A stretch of DNA of 64,000 nucleotides, taken from Brassica napus. Lineage: Eukaryota > Streptophyta > Magnoliopsida > Brassicales > Brassicaceae. The stretch is taken from NCBI RefSeq assembly GCF_020379485.1, contig NC_063437.1, positions 20,919,726 through 20,983,725 on the forward strand. Direction: 5' to 3'. The notes beneath the pieces are model-generated. The model saw nothing but the letters and a program-made list of their open reading frames with translations. It was not told where the DNA came from and made no database searches. Positions 54,062 to 64,000 of this stretch are shown here, piece after piece (position 1 is the stretch's first letter; every line of letters starts with the position of its first letter). The position numbers and the translations under genes are program-made.

Positions 54062-54887
54062 CTCGTCCCAACTCCTATCGGTACTAAGACGAGTTGACCC
54101 CAAATAAAAAAAAATGTATAAAAAACTTCAGAAGAGTAAGTTTACTAAATTTAAGATCTAAACCAAAAATGTAATCTAAGTCATTTCCTAATCTCTTCTT
54201 GTTCAACTTTTTAATTTATTGTAATGTATTTTTTTTTCGCCTTTTATTCGTACCTTCCTCTTTACTTTTGATTACATATATTCGAAAGTATTTTTAATTT
54301 TCCTTTTTTCTGCGAGGTTGTTTGCAAACAAGCCAATACGCCGATTCTTTAGAAGATTTGTGGGGAGCAAGCAAAGAAAAAGGTCTAAGTAAATTCAAGA
54401 ATTAACCCTCGAGAGACTCTTCTGTTTATGTAAAAAAAAAAAAATCCATAAAGAGAGTTTGTGAAACAAGAAAACTCTATTAAGGGAATCATATAAAAGA
54501 GTCAAGTAGAAATCTAACTAATAGCCATGTCATGATCTGGATTATTGGGGTTTTACGAGTGAATCTGCTTGCTAGCTCAGTAACCATGCAGTACACCTTG
54601 TTCTAAAAATTGGTCTAGTGAGCGTTTATGCGTCTGCTAGGCCTAGGCAAATCATTCATAACCAAAACGATTTTTGAAAAATGCTTTTAACATCTTGAGT
54701 AATATACTAATATGTCATATCATATTTCGCTTTATATCATATGCATATGGGTCAAAAACAACACAAAAGATAAAAAAAATAAAACCCTTTTAATTAGCTG
54801 AGAGTTAAGAATTAAAAAGACAACATTAAGACGACTTCCCTCCAGTAAAACTAAGAGTGAACTAAACAACAAAATCGAAAAGGCTAA
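54062..54887. other. Spacer between jacalin genes
   Basis: AT-rich. No further jacalin exon or other gene was recognised. Confidence 0.55.
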
Positions 54888-55489
54888 CTATTGAGCGTTG
54901 CTTGGTTTATTGTTTTCACGTTTAACCACCGTTCCGGTCATTGGAGTGGGACTCACGTAAATACCAATCGCTGACAAGTAGTGACTATTGTAAGTCCCAA
55001 AGAAACCACTAAACTCACTTCTATCACTTATTGCCGGATCAATCTCTATCGTGGAACAGCTTCTACCACAACCATCGCTTGAACGTCCAATAGGCCCGTG
55101 CTTCCCACGGTTAGTGTGGAACGTCAAATTTATTATTCCTCCCATCTTTTCCACTACGCCACTCAATCCAGTTATATATTCATCTTGATTCAGTTTCACC
55201 TGCATGTGTTCAAAAAGAAAATAAAAAAACTTCATTAGAGACCAAAGGAAAAGTAAAAAAAGGATTTTTTTTTTTAACGGATACAAAAACTTACAGTTCG
55301 AAAGCTTCCTTCAGAGAAACCAAACGTTTCAGACAAGACTAGGGCTCCATCCTTCAAGTAGCCAAACTGAACACATGTAATGAATTCGCTGTAAGAAACG
55401 AATATATGAGAGATCATGGTGTGTCCCTTCTCGTCCCATCGAGAGTCGTAAGATGGAACTTTCTTTCCCACTAGTCCTGCCCTAATCAT
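54888..55489 (-). CDS. Single-domain jacalin-related lectin
   Basis: Exons 55489-55295 and 55199-54888 give 168 residues. The protein is one jacalin fold: GGKxx-like start (MIRAGLVGKKVPSYDSRWDE), SHIFVSYSEFITCVQFGYLK, VKLNQDEYITGLSGV, INLTFHTNRGKHGPIG, DRSEFSGFFGTYNSHYLSAI, GIYVSP. The intron sits at the conserved FRT|VKL boundary shared with the frameshifted copy. The protein has no signal peptide, so it is likely cytosolic or nuclear-cytoplasmic and carbohydrate binding. In order it corresponds to At2g43730/At2g43740. Confidence 0.9.
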
Positions 55490-55913
55490 CTCTCTGGCTA
55501 ATTATTATATTGTCTTTGTTTATCGGATGATGAACTATTCGTATGAACATGTCTATATTTTTTTTTTTGACATCGAGCATGTCTATTTATAATTACACCT
55601 TGAGATTTCGTGTTCCTAATCTTATCTACATTATGATTATTTTTTCTCCTATTCCTTATGTGTTTTGGCTCTAAACATGTAAGTATTCGTAGAAAAGGAA
55701 AGTCATTATTATAACTAGTCATTTTATTTTAAATTGATAATTCTATGACTTAAGGAATAATTACGCCTTATTGCATTTATTTTATTAAATAAACACCAAT
55801 TGCGTTGCACATTGTAAAATGCAAATATACAGTTTGACATAGTGAGAGGGAGAAAACAAGAAAGAAATACAAAGAAGAGGTTCCTTGTAGGTCAAGAAAT
55901 TACATTAGGAAAT
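55490..55913. other. Spacer between jacalin and OASB genes
   Basis: No gene recognised. It contains the jacalin promoter on one side and the OASB 3' flank on the other. Confidence 0.55.
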
Positions 55914-58347
55914 TCAGATCTCAGGCTGCATTTTCTCGCACTCTTCTCGGATCGACTGGAAAAGCATTGTCGAGAGGTAACGTTCCCCAAAGCTCGGAAA
56001 CACAACCTGGCAACAAAGATTCATCAACTCACACATCAAAGTTCAATCAAAATCTGTTCCTCACTCTTTTCACTCAAGAATAGCTAAAAATTTCACTTGG
56101 TTCCCCACTTTGGGATAATACTATAGACATCTAAGCTCCATGATCTCTCTTTTTTCCTTTCTGGTCAAATGGCTAGGGTTCAGTGAGGCCCTTTCTGATC
56201 AAAGGGTTAGTGAGGCAAAGAGATGAAGCCAACACAAAGAGTAGGTATCTAAAGGCCTTAAGTGACTAGACGTGTAAAGTAAATCAACTCCTTGAGAAAG
56301 AAAACAAAGCTCAAGTGCAGTAAGACTAGGCTAAGGTTCCTTCATGATTTCTATCTGCTGCTGTGTTGTAAATAGATAATAACTCAATAAATCTATATAA
56401 CTAGTGGTCGGTCACAGATACAGGACAAGGGTTAGGTGAGGGAGATGCGATATGCCAAACAGGGAATCGAATCCTTCTGATGAAAAGACTTAACAAATCA
56501 ATTCTTATCACCTACTTCCATCAAGAAAAGAAGATAAAGAGCAAAGATGGAAGCATTGAGGACTTACAGCTATGAGTTTCCCGGCATTTTCAGGTCTCTT
56601 TGCGACCTGGATTGCAGCTGCAGCAGCTGCTCCTGATGATATACCAACCTGAAAATAGTTCACTAGTCATTAGAGGGTTTCTCGTATGCATTCAAAAGCT
56701 GTTATCACTCAGAGATATTATGAATAGAAAAAAGACTAACCAACAAGCCTTCTTGTAGAGCTAGTTGCTTTGCAGTTTCAATAGCTTCATCACTAGATAT
56801 CTGATAAGAAAGCAAGGAAAACATGTAAATATTTGAATCTCAAGACCACAGCTCAGTAAAAGATAAAAAACTAACAAGAAAATAGCACATGTCTTGTTTT
56901 AGAGAACCAACATAAATAAACAGATCATTACCGATATGTATTCATCTACAACAGACTGATCCAGATTCTTAGGAATAAACCCAGCTCCAATCCCTTGAAT
57001 TTTGTGAGGTCCTGCACTCCAAAACACAAGACAAATCAATCACAGCTTCAAGTAAGCAAAATGTTCAAATGCCTTCCTTACCTGGTTTTCCTCCAGCAAG
57101 TATTGCACTTTCTGTGGGTTCAACACCAATAACCTAATACACATAAACATCAACTAAATTAAACATAAGTTTTCATACTATATAGTTTTTAACATCCACA
57201 TCCTTTGCTAGGTACCTTGAGTTCAGGCTTTCTTTCTTTAATGAACCGACCAACACCAGTAATGGTTCCACCAGTTCCAATTCCAGCAACCAGTATATCC
57301 ACCTTGCCTCTTGTATCTTCCCAAATCTCAGGACCAGTAGTCTCGTAATGAATCTGCATATTCACCACATTCAAAAACACTAACAAATACTTGCAAGATT
57401 AAAGAACAGGAACCACAGACCTTGGGATTGGCTGGGTTATCAAACTGTTGGAGCATGTAGGAGTTGGGAGTGTTCTTCAAAATCTCTTCAGCCTTCTGAA
57501 TAGCTCCGGTCATGCCTTTTGCAGGCTCAGTCAACACAAGCTCAGCTCCAAACGCCCTCAGAAGAACCCTTCTCTCCAAACTCATGGACGCAGGCATTGT
57601 CAAGATAAGCTTATATCCTTTTGAAGCAGCTATAAAAGCAAGACCAATCCCTGTGTTTCCACTTGTAGATTCCACAAGAACACTCTAGCAAAAAAAAATA
57701 TATATTAAATCAAATAAGAGGACTTATAACACCAAAGAATGATGAGCTTTTTTTCACAATACCTTTCCAGGTGTAATAAGTCCTTTTTCCTCAGCATCAG
57801 TGATCATACTAAACCCAATCCTGAAACCACCAAAACAGCATAAGCTTAAAATAAACATGTGAACGTACCTACCAACCAATAAATCAAAACTGGTTACATA
57901 ACAAACCTATCTTTGACACTGCAACAAGGCTCCATGATCTCAAGCTTAGCAGCAACACTTGCAACACAGCCCTTGACTATATTGTTCAAGTACACCATTG
58001 GAGTTTTCCCAATAAGCTGAGGCAAAACAAAGATTAGACAAAACAAGTCAAAGTCAGAGACTTTATGCTCAATTTAGTTACTGTCTTCCCACAAAGTAAT
58101 AAACTTTATCAACCTGAGCGGCATTCTCGGCGATGTTGAGACTTTCAACTCCAGCTTCTACCTTCGCAGACACAGCCTTGCACACAACATCCTCACACCT
58201 CTGGCGCTGGCTATTAAGCGTGAAAGCAGCCGCCTTTCTAGAGGATAAGGAGAGAGAAGCTAGCTGTGGAGAGTAGTTGAAAGGACGGTGGCGAGAAGTC
58301 AACGGGTTAAGGAGGAAAGCAGAGGAAGAAGATGTAGCAGCAGCCAT
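55914..58347 (-). CDS. OASB: Plastid O-acetylserine (thiol) lyase B (cysteine synthase)
   Basis: Exons 58347-58114, 58016-57907, 57820-57763, 57684-57421, 57353-57216, 57133-57082, 57011-56932, 56800-56741, 56648-56568 and 56006-55914 join in frame to 389 residues. A transit peptide rich in Ser/Ala/Arg (first about 65 residues) precedes [11 protein letters not shown], the PLP lysine motif [67 protein letters not shown] and the PLP-phosphate/pyridine region [10 protein letters not shown]. The enzyme makes cysteine from O-acetylserine and sulfide in the plastid stroma. Length and exon layout agree with Arabidopsis OAS-TL B (At2g43750). It is divergent from CNX6. Confidence 0.96.
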
Positions 58348-58738
58348 GGTTTGATGATCTTTCGTCTCTCACTCACTTTCCCAAAATTGTATCCACAAAG
58401 ATAAGTAAAGAGAGATGCTTCTCTCTCCTTTGAAGAGACGCTTCACTGTAGCTCCGAAAACGACGTCGCTTTTGGTTAAAAAAAAAAAGAAGAGACTTTG
58501 ACAATAAACGTTTGTGTTTTGTCTTAATCAAATTCTCTCTCACCAGCCTATTAGTCCAAAAAGAGAGGTGATTGTGGAGCACATGCTCTTCTTCTTCATT
58601 ATCATCTGTCCTTACCAAACCCCGAAAGGTCAAGTTCTAATCTTTGGTTCTTTGCGATGTTTTGTTGTCTGTGTAGCTGTTAAAGAGAGAAAAGTATCAA
58701 AACTTTCATTGTATTAAGATATCTCTGTGTGTTCTGTG
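58348..58738. promoter_or_regulatory. OASB/CNX6 intergenic promoter, left part
   Basis: The start-to-start region between OASB and CNX6 is about 1.3 kb, of which 801 bp is the hAT insertion; without it the divergent promoter would be only about 520 bp. No specific motif is assigned. Confidence 0.5.
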
Positions 58739-59539
58739 CAGGGGCGGAGGCAATGAAGGAGGTGTGGGGTCAGCTGACCCCACTACTTTTTTAAAAAATA
58801 ATTTTTTTATTTAAGAAAATTTGTATTGACCCCATTAAAAATGAAAATTTGACCCCACTAAAAATATAATTTCACAAATATAATCACAAAACATTAAAGA
58901 TTGAAGATAATTTAAAATTATATAAATAATATGTTTATTTTATTTGTTAAACATTTGATTTATATTAATTTTAGCTTAGATTTCAATAAACACGTTTTTA
59001 TAATAAGTGTTAGTTACATATTTCAATAACTCCCAAATTGTATTAGGTCCAATAATGAGCGAATTTGAAAAAAAAGGATTTGTACTTCTTTTCTGGACAA
59101 CGCAAAGAGGAAGAACTCTCATGTTTTCCAAACAATTTTTAGATAATTTTTTTTGATCGAATAATTTTTAAATAAGTTTTCTATTTTTTTTGTTATACAC
59201 TCTCTTCTTTATTTTAGCAAACTAAAAATGATTATGATTCAATGATTATGTAAATTTATCAGTTAACTAATGGATCAGTTTCTGAATCGGCAAAAAAATA
59301 TCAGTCAATGAAAATCATCAAAAAATAATATTACAATATCGCATCAATAATGAATTTCTAAAACTTTTATGATTTGTTTTATCAAAATTATTTTAAATTG
59401 TAGTAAATAATTATGGTAAACAAGTTTTAAGATATGAATGATCATATAGTATATTTATAGTTTTTCCGTGGTTATAAATTATGTATTTGGAGATAAAAAA
59501 ATTTGACCCCGATACAAAAACTTTCTGGCTCCGCCACTG
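58739..59539. mobile_element. Non-autonomous hAT element, 801 bp, with 8-bp target duplication
   Basis: The terminal inverted repeats are CAGGGGCGGAGGCA (left) and CAGTGGCGGAGCCA (right end reverse-complemented), 12 of 14 matching, typical of plant hAT elements. A perfect 8-bp target duplication GTTCTGTG flanks it (58731-58738 and 59540-59547). Subterminal GGGGTCA/TGACCCC motifs are repeated at both ends. The AT-rich interior encodes nothing. Confidence 0.92.
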
Positions 59540-59672
59540 GTTCTGTGATTGTTCTGTTCCATTAGATCTTTGACTAATTGTCTGATAATTAGCTTTCTTT
59601 GATAAGTAATGGTGTTTGTTGATTGGCTCTACAGTTTAGAGTTCGCTTGTACTCTCTCATAAGAACTAAAAG

Positions 59673-60260
59673 ATGTCTTCAGAGGAGAATAACCTTATAG
59701 AAATCTTGGAGGAAGGTCACAAAGTAGACATAGCCAAGTACATTGACTACGTGACCGCCCCACAAGCCGGCGCCATAGCAACATTCTCAGGCACCACAAG
59801 GGACACATTCGAGGGGAAAACAGTTATGGAGCTGAGGTACGAAGCATACGTACCAATGGCAACAAGATACCTCAGCTCCATCTGCGCATCCGCTAGATCA
59901 AACTGGGACATCCATAAGATCGCTGTCGCCCACCGTCTGGGGGCAGTTCCTGTTGGAGAAACCAGCGTGTTCGTGGCGGTCTCGTCTGTTCACCGTGGGG
60001 ACGGTTTAGATGCTTGCAAGTTCTTGATTGATGAGCTGAAGGCTTCGGTTCCGATATGGAAGAAAGAGGTGTATGCTAATGGAGAGGTTTGGAAGGAGAA
60101 TGCTGAGTTTCTGGAGAAGAGGTTGGAGCTTGCAGAAACAAGAGGCAGTTTAGTGAAGAAACATGTGGCTGGAGAACATAAGAGAAGTTGCTGTGGAAGT
60201 AAAGTTAGAGTACAGGAAGATGAAGATCATACAGACATAGCAGGAGATAACAAAGAGTGA
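59673..60260 (+). CDS. CNX6: Molybdopterin synthase large subunit (MoaE family)
   Basis: Intronless, 195 residues. Conserved MoaE motifs: AGAIATFSGTTRD, LRYEAYVPMA, HRLGAVPVGETSVFVAVSS, HRGDGLDACKFLIDELKASV, PIWKKEVYANGE. The lysine in PIWKKE and the HRLG/HR residues contribute to the active site in this family. With the MoaD-type small subunit (CNX7) it inserts sulfur into precursor Z to make molybdopterin in the cytosol, needed for nitrate reductase and other Mo enzymes. The C-terminal tail after residue about 155 (KHVAGEHKRSCCGSKVRVQE) is variable and typical of plant CNX6. It matches At2g43760 in position next to OASB. Confidence 0.95.
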   Translation: MSSEENNLIEILEEGHKVDIAKYIDYVTAPQAGAIATFSGTTRDTFEGKTVMELRYEAYVPMATRYLSSICASARSNWDIHKIAVAHRLGAVPVGETSVFVAVSSVHRGDGLDACKFLIDELKASVPIWKKEVYANGEVWKENAEFLEKRLELAETRGSLVKKHVAGEHKRSCCGSKVRVQEDEDHTDIAGDNKE

Positions 60261-60330
60261 TGTTTGTTTTGCTTTCTCTAGTGTTTTTAAAACCGGACCG
60301 ACCGGTGGTTACACCAGATTCTTGAAAATA

Positions 60331-60841
60331 CAGTAAAACCTCTATAAATTAATAATGTCGGAACTTTGAAAATTTATTAAATTATAGAGATATTAATTTA
60401 TAAAAAAATTCTTATTTAGATTTTTTATTTTAAGATATATGTATTTTAAAATAAGAAAATTATTTGATTTTACTGTATAGAATTAATTGTTATTTTTTGA
60501 AATTTGACATTTGTATTAATTTTATTATATTATTTGGTGTATATATATAATATATATTGCATAAAGTTTAAAATATTAAGTGTGAATATAATATAAAGAT
60601 AATTCCATTGTGAATATAAAACAAACAATATAATAATAGGTTCTTATTTATATAAAATATGTATACATATAAATTGTTAATTTATAATTTTAATGGGACT
60701 ATATAATTATATAAAATATGATTATCTTATTATTTTATAAATTTATGTCTAATTTTGAATCGGTCTAAGTTAAGACTGGTGAAATTTATTCATTTATAGA
60801 AATTATTAATTTATCGATTATTAATTTATTGAGGTTCTACT
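60331..60841. mobile_element. Mariner-like MITE, about 511 bp
   Basis: The ends are inverted: CAGTAAAACCTCTATAAATT at the left and AAGTAGAACCTCAATAAATT at the right (reverse-complemented), both continuing AATAAT. TA dinucleotides flank both sides (60329-60330 and 60842-60843), fitting Tc1/mariner target duplication. The interior is extremely AT-rich and non-coding. Confidence 0.7.
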
Positions 60842-60976
60842 TAAGCACCAACCTAGAAATCAAAGGAAAAAAACAACTAGCAAACAATACGACGTCGTTC
60901 ACTGATTCAGCTTCATAAACTCATCTTCAGTCAATGGGCAGTCGGGACAACATCTATTCGGTGATCCTTCCATATA

Positions 60977-62461
60977 TCATATCAAAAGCATGTCTCTCTT
61001 CAGACAAGGAGTGAACGGGACAACGACATCATTAGCTAATCCATTTGCATTATTGCAAGAAGCCTGAGCCGATCCATTAATCCTTTGCAAGACGAGATTC
61101 ACATTGCGCATTACAATATCGGTACATGGTTTCTCCCTACTGCAATCCAACATAACCGCCACTTCCGTATTCGATGTCCCTTGTATATCTTCATATCTCA
61201 CATTTGATATTTCAACTCCAGATTCCTGTAATAAAATTTACAAATTAATTGACTCAATATATATAAATAATTAGGGGTAATAAGATACGGTTATTTAATT
61301 TAATTATTACCTTTTTAGGGCAAGGTTTGTCAAGACAATAGTGTTGGTTAATGATGATAGGGTTCTTGACCATCTTCATTTTAATATGTTGGAAAACAAT
61401 GTTTCTAACAAAACTCTTGCTATATTTTCCCCATGTCTTGATCCTTACTCCGTTATCCGTTGACGTGAAATCCACGTTACTCACCAGCACGTTCTCCACT
61501 CCTTGCTCGTCCTCTGATCTTCCAAGACTTCCAATACTATGTTGAGGATCCACAAACCAAATTAAGTCGAGATATTAAGTAACTTGTATGGCAAGAAATG
61601 AATTTTTGTGTTACCTGATGCCATGGCCTGGACCGCATTGAATGCCTTGTATAGAAACATGAGTGGATCCTGGACCGATGGAGATGCAATCGTCCCCGGT
61701 TCCAATTCTTGAGTTAGTGATATTCACTGAGTGAGACTTCCCGATGTGAATCCCATCGGTGTTAGGGCTATCCGCATCAGCATAAACTTTAACGCCGTCA
61801 ATCTTAACGTTATTGCTCTGGTCGATAACTATATGGAACTTCTGGCTATTGATCGACGTTAAACCGTAGATACTGATGTTATTCGAATCAGTAAATAACA
61901 AAGTCTGCAAAAACAGTTCACAAACAAGTAAAGTTAATATATAAACTGCATGTATATCAGGGAAGTTTATAGTTACTTGTGGGTCAAGCGAACCTTAGCG
62001 CCAGTAGGGCATTTTTTGCCACCACTGTTCTTGCATTTCCACAAACTAGAGCCTTGTGCGTCAAGTACACCACCGTAGATTGAAACGTTAGTGACTCCAT
62101 CGAACATGATCCATTGTAGTGAGCTTGCGATAACTCTAAAATCCTCCGGTGCAATAATTGAACCGGCTATACGAAAAGATATTGGAGCATTCGTACATTT
62201 GTTGCCTTGGAATACAAGGTTTCTGACCAAGAACCGTCCTTTTGGTACAATAATAGTTGTGGGATTAGGAGAGGCACATGCGACTTGCCATGCGGCTAAG
62301 AAGGCTTTGGTTGAGTCTTTTAAGCCATCTGGTTTAGCTCCGTAGGTTAAGACATTGAGGGATGTGATTGGGGTCGGTTTGGCTAATGATGAGATTAGGA
62401 TGAAATCAAGAAAGATGAGAGTCAGAGGAAGAAGAAGAAGACATGATGTTTTGTGAATCAT
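60977..62461 (-). CDS. Polygalacturonase (GH28), secreted
   Basis: Exons 62461-61994, 61904-61615, 61536-61311 and 61225-60977 give 410 residues. A signal peptide ([20 protein letters not shown]) is followed by the GH28 right-handed beta-helix with the four catalytic motifs: NTDGIH, GDDCIS, GPGHGIS (restored by splicing) and RIKTWG. These hold the catalytic aspartates and histidine. Polygalacturonases cut homogalacturonan in cell walls during abscission, pollen growth or separation. The last residues ([11 protein letters not shown]) end in TGA. The frame after the stop stays open for about 24 codons, also in the partial copy at 63901, but I do not take this as coding. A second copy follows upstream. 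Confidence 0.94.
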
Positions 62462-63900
62462 TTTTGTGTTTTTTTTTCAGAGAAGGTTAGTCTATTGAGG
62501 ATGGATGATATTGAGAAGAAGGTATGTGAGAGGGGAATTTATATGTTAGTTTAGTAACGTAAAGGTTTAATTTGAGGCAAAATAGATTATGATTGTATAT
62601 GGAAGTTTATATTTTATTTTATTAATATATAATTTCGTCAACTTGTACCCAGATTCTGCAATATGGATATTATTGATTTAGTTCAAGAAAATACTATTCA
62701 CGAGATAAATTTCCATGTAAAACAGCATTACCGGTAACCGTAACTGTGCACGAAATTATACTAGTCCAATTAGACAAAGATTTATGAATGATTTGGGGTT
62801 TATTGAATAGTTAGTATAATTAATTGGTGAATATTTGGTTGAAACTGATTAGGTTCTATAGATTTAGTAGTCTTTCTCTTTTTAGATTGATTAAAGATTG
62901 AGTAAATGAAAAATATTTGGTAGATCTTATGAATTATGATTGTACGTTTTCCCTGTATGTATTTTTGTTATTATTTATTTTTAAATATGAACTAATGACT
63001 ATTAGTGAATAGTGATTTAATAAAAGTTTCATCATGTATACATATCTCACATGCTTGTTCAAATTCTTTGATAAAGTAAACCCTAAACTCCCTGCTGAAT
63101 AACAGAAAATCACAAGTCATTTGAATTGACAAAGATAAATAACATACAAGTAAGCGGAATTAATTGATGATTAGTAGAAAACATGTTATAAATTACAAGA
63201 TCAGTGGATTAATGATCAGTCAACGTTTTGAATAGATTTCGAAACAGGTTGATTGTTAATTAGACCAAAGAGGATTCTCCCATCGGTAGAGAATATAGAA
63301 ATGTAGCAATGCACATTCACAACATTTTACAGAAGCCAGAAGGTAATGAATAAATATAGAGTTGTGAAGTACAGGAAACATGCATGAAACCAAGGATGTC
63401 CGTAGCTTTGCTTGCGTTAAAGTCGCAATTCACTACGTAAGATTTTGTTTCTTGATTTCTTTATGTATTCATATGTGAAATTTTATATAAAAAGTTAGTT
63501 CATCTATTACATTTTTGGGTCGATGACTAGTATCTAATCGTCTATTACATAACCCCAAAGAAAAATCATAGCTAAAACTCATAAAGAAAACTACTATCAT
63601 TTGAAACCTTTTATAATTTTAGAAAGTGCAGTTAACATTTTGCTTATGTTAGCAAAGTTTATCCTTACGTTACTGAAATATAATGATCTGAGCCAAAACT
63701 TTAATCATTACTTTAAAAGTTCATACCATAAGTTCGAGTACAAAAATTTTTAAAGATCAAAATAAGTAGCAACATAGAAACCAAAGGAAAAAAAAAACAA
63801 CTAGCAAACAATAAAGCGTCGTTCACTGATTTAGCTTCATAAACTAATCTTTAGTCAAGGAGCAATCGGGACGACATCGATTCGGTGATCCTTCAATATA
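62462..63900. other. Promoter of the polygalacturonase and spacer to the second copy
   Basis: AT-rich with no gene. From about 63772 the sequence repeats the 3' flank of the first polygalacturonase (compare 60847-60976), marking the duplication edge. Confidence 0.6.
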
Positions 63901-64000
63901 TCATGTCAAAAGCAAGTCTCTCTTTAGACAAGGAGTGAACGGGACAACGACATCATTAGCTAATCCATTTGCATTGTTGCAAGAAGCCTGAGCCGACCCA
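63901..64000 (-). CDS. Second polygalacturonase, 3' end only (cut by window end)
   Basis: The minus strand matches the last coding stretch of the gene at 60977: [20 protein letters not shown], then PCLKR and a stop TGA at 63901-63903. The rest lies beyond 64000. Tandem polygalacturonase genes occur at this position in Arabidopsis as well. Confidence 0.85.
   Translation of the reverse strand, partial: GSAQASCNNANGLANDVVVPFTPCLKRDLLLT

Noticed and set aside
60900..60976. Open frame of about 24 codons after the polygalacturonase stop (YMEGSPNRCCPDC...)
   Set aside because: It is also present in the second copy, but recent duplication explains the conservation, and the protein already ends where the family ends.

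Overview
This is plant nuclear DNA from a Brassicaceae species. The genes are intron-rich with GT-AG splice sites and AT-rich spacers. The gene order is that of the Arabidopsis thaliana chromosome 2 interval I recall as about At2g43570 to At2g43890: class IV chitinases, a plastid glycine-rich protein, SRP14, Sas10/EMB2777, X8 proteins, IQD14, an L-type lectin receptor kinase, a FAM136-like protein, jacalins, OASB, CNX6 and polygalacturonases. I inferred this collinearity from family identity and order; no search was run. The species cannot be fixed from the sequence.

Layout. 1-5.2 kb: the end of an unknown gene and two class IV chitinases. 7.4-13 kb: a Tourist-like MITE, a chimeric F-box gene whose first exon and 5' flank are copied from its downstream neighbour, and that neighbour, a glycine-rich plastid-type gene with a minisatellite intron. 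13-15.8 kb: SRP14 and a shortened Sas10 gene, diverging from a shared promoter. 16.4-27.5 kb: one complete Helitron on the minus strand, with both termini visible, an intact RPA1-like gene and a Rep/helicase gene broken by one stop codon. 27.5-37 kb: duplicated debris and working copies, namely a second SRP14, two 3' fragments of Sas10, three X8 genes and an AAA-ATPase exon remnant. 37.4-42.1 kb: an intact but divergent AAA-ATPase, a CDPK-related kinase fragment and an AAA-ATPase pseudogene stopped inside its Walker A motif. 43.9-48.2 kb: IQD14 and a lectin receptor kinase. 49.7-51.3 kb: a 1.2-kb pure C/T tract beside a histone H2A pseudogene. 51.8-64 kb: the FAM136-like gene, three jacalin loci (one intact, one frameshifted, one remnant), plastid OAS-TL B, an 801-bp hAT element with a perfect target duplication, CNX6, a mariner-like MITE, a polygalacturonase and the start of a second copy.

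How the genes work together. Most are independent housekeeping or defence genes, not an operon-like system. SRP14 serves protein targeting, Sas10 18S rRNA processing, OASB plastid cysteine synthesis and CNX6 molybdopterin synthesis. The chitinases, LecRK and jacalins are typical defence or cell-surface genes. The parts most worth a second look are the Helitron, the chimeric F-box gene, the shortened Sas10 gene and the pyrimidine tract next to the H2A pseudogene.
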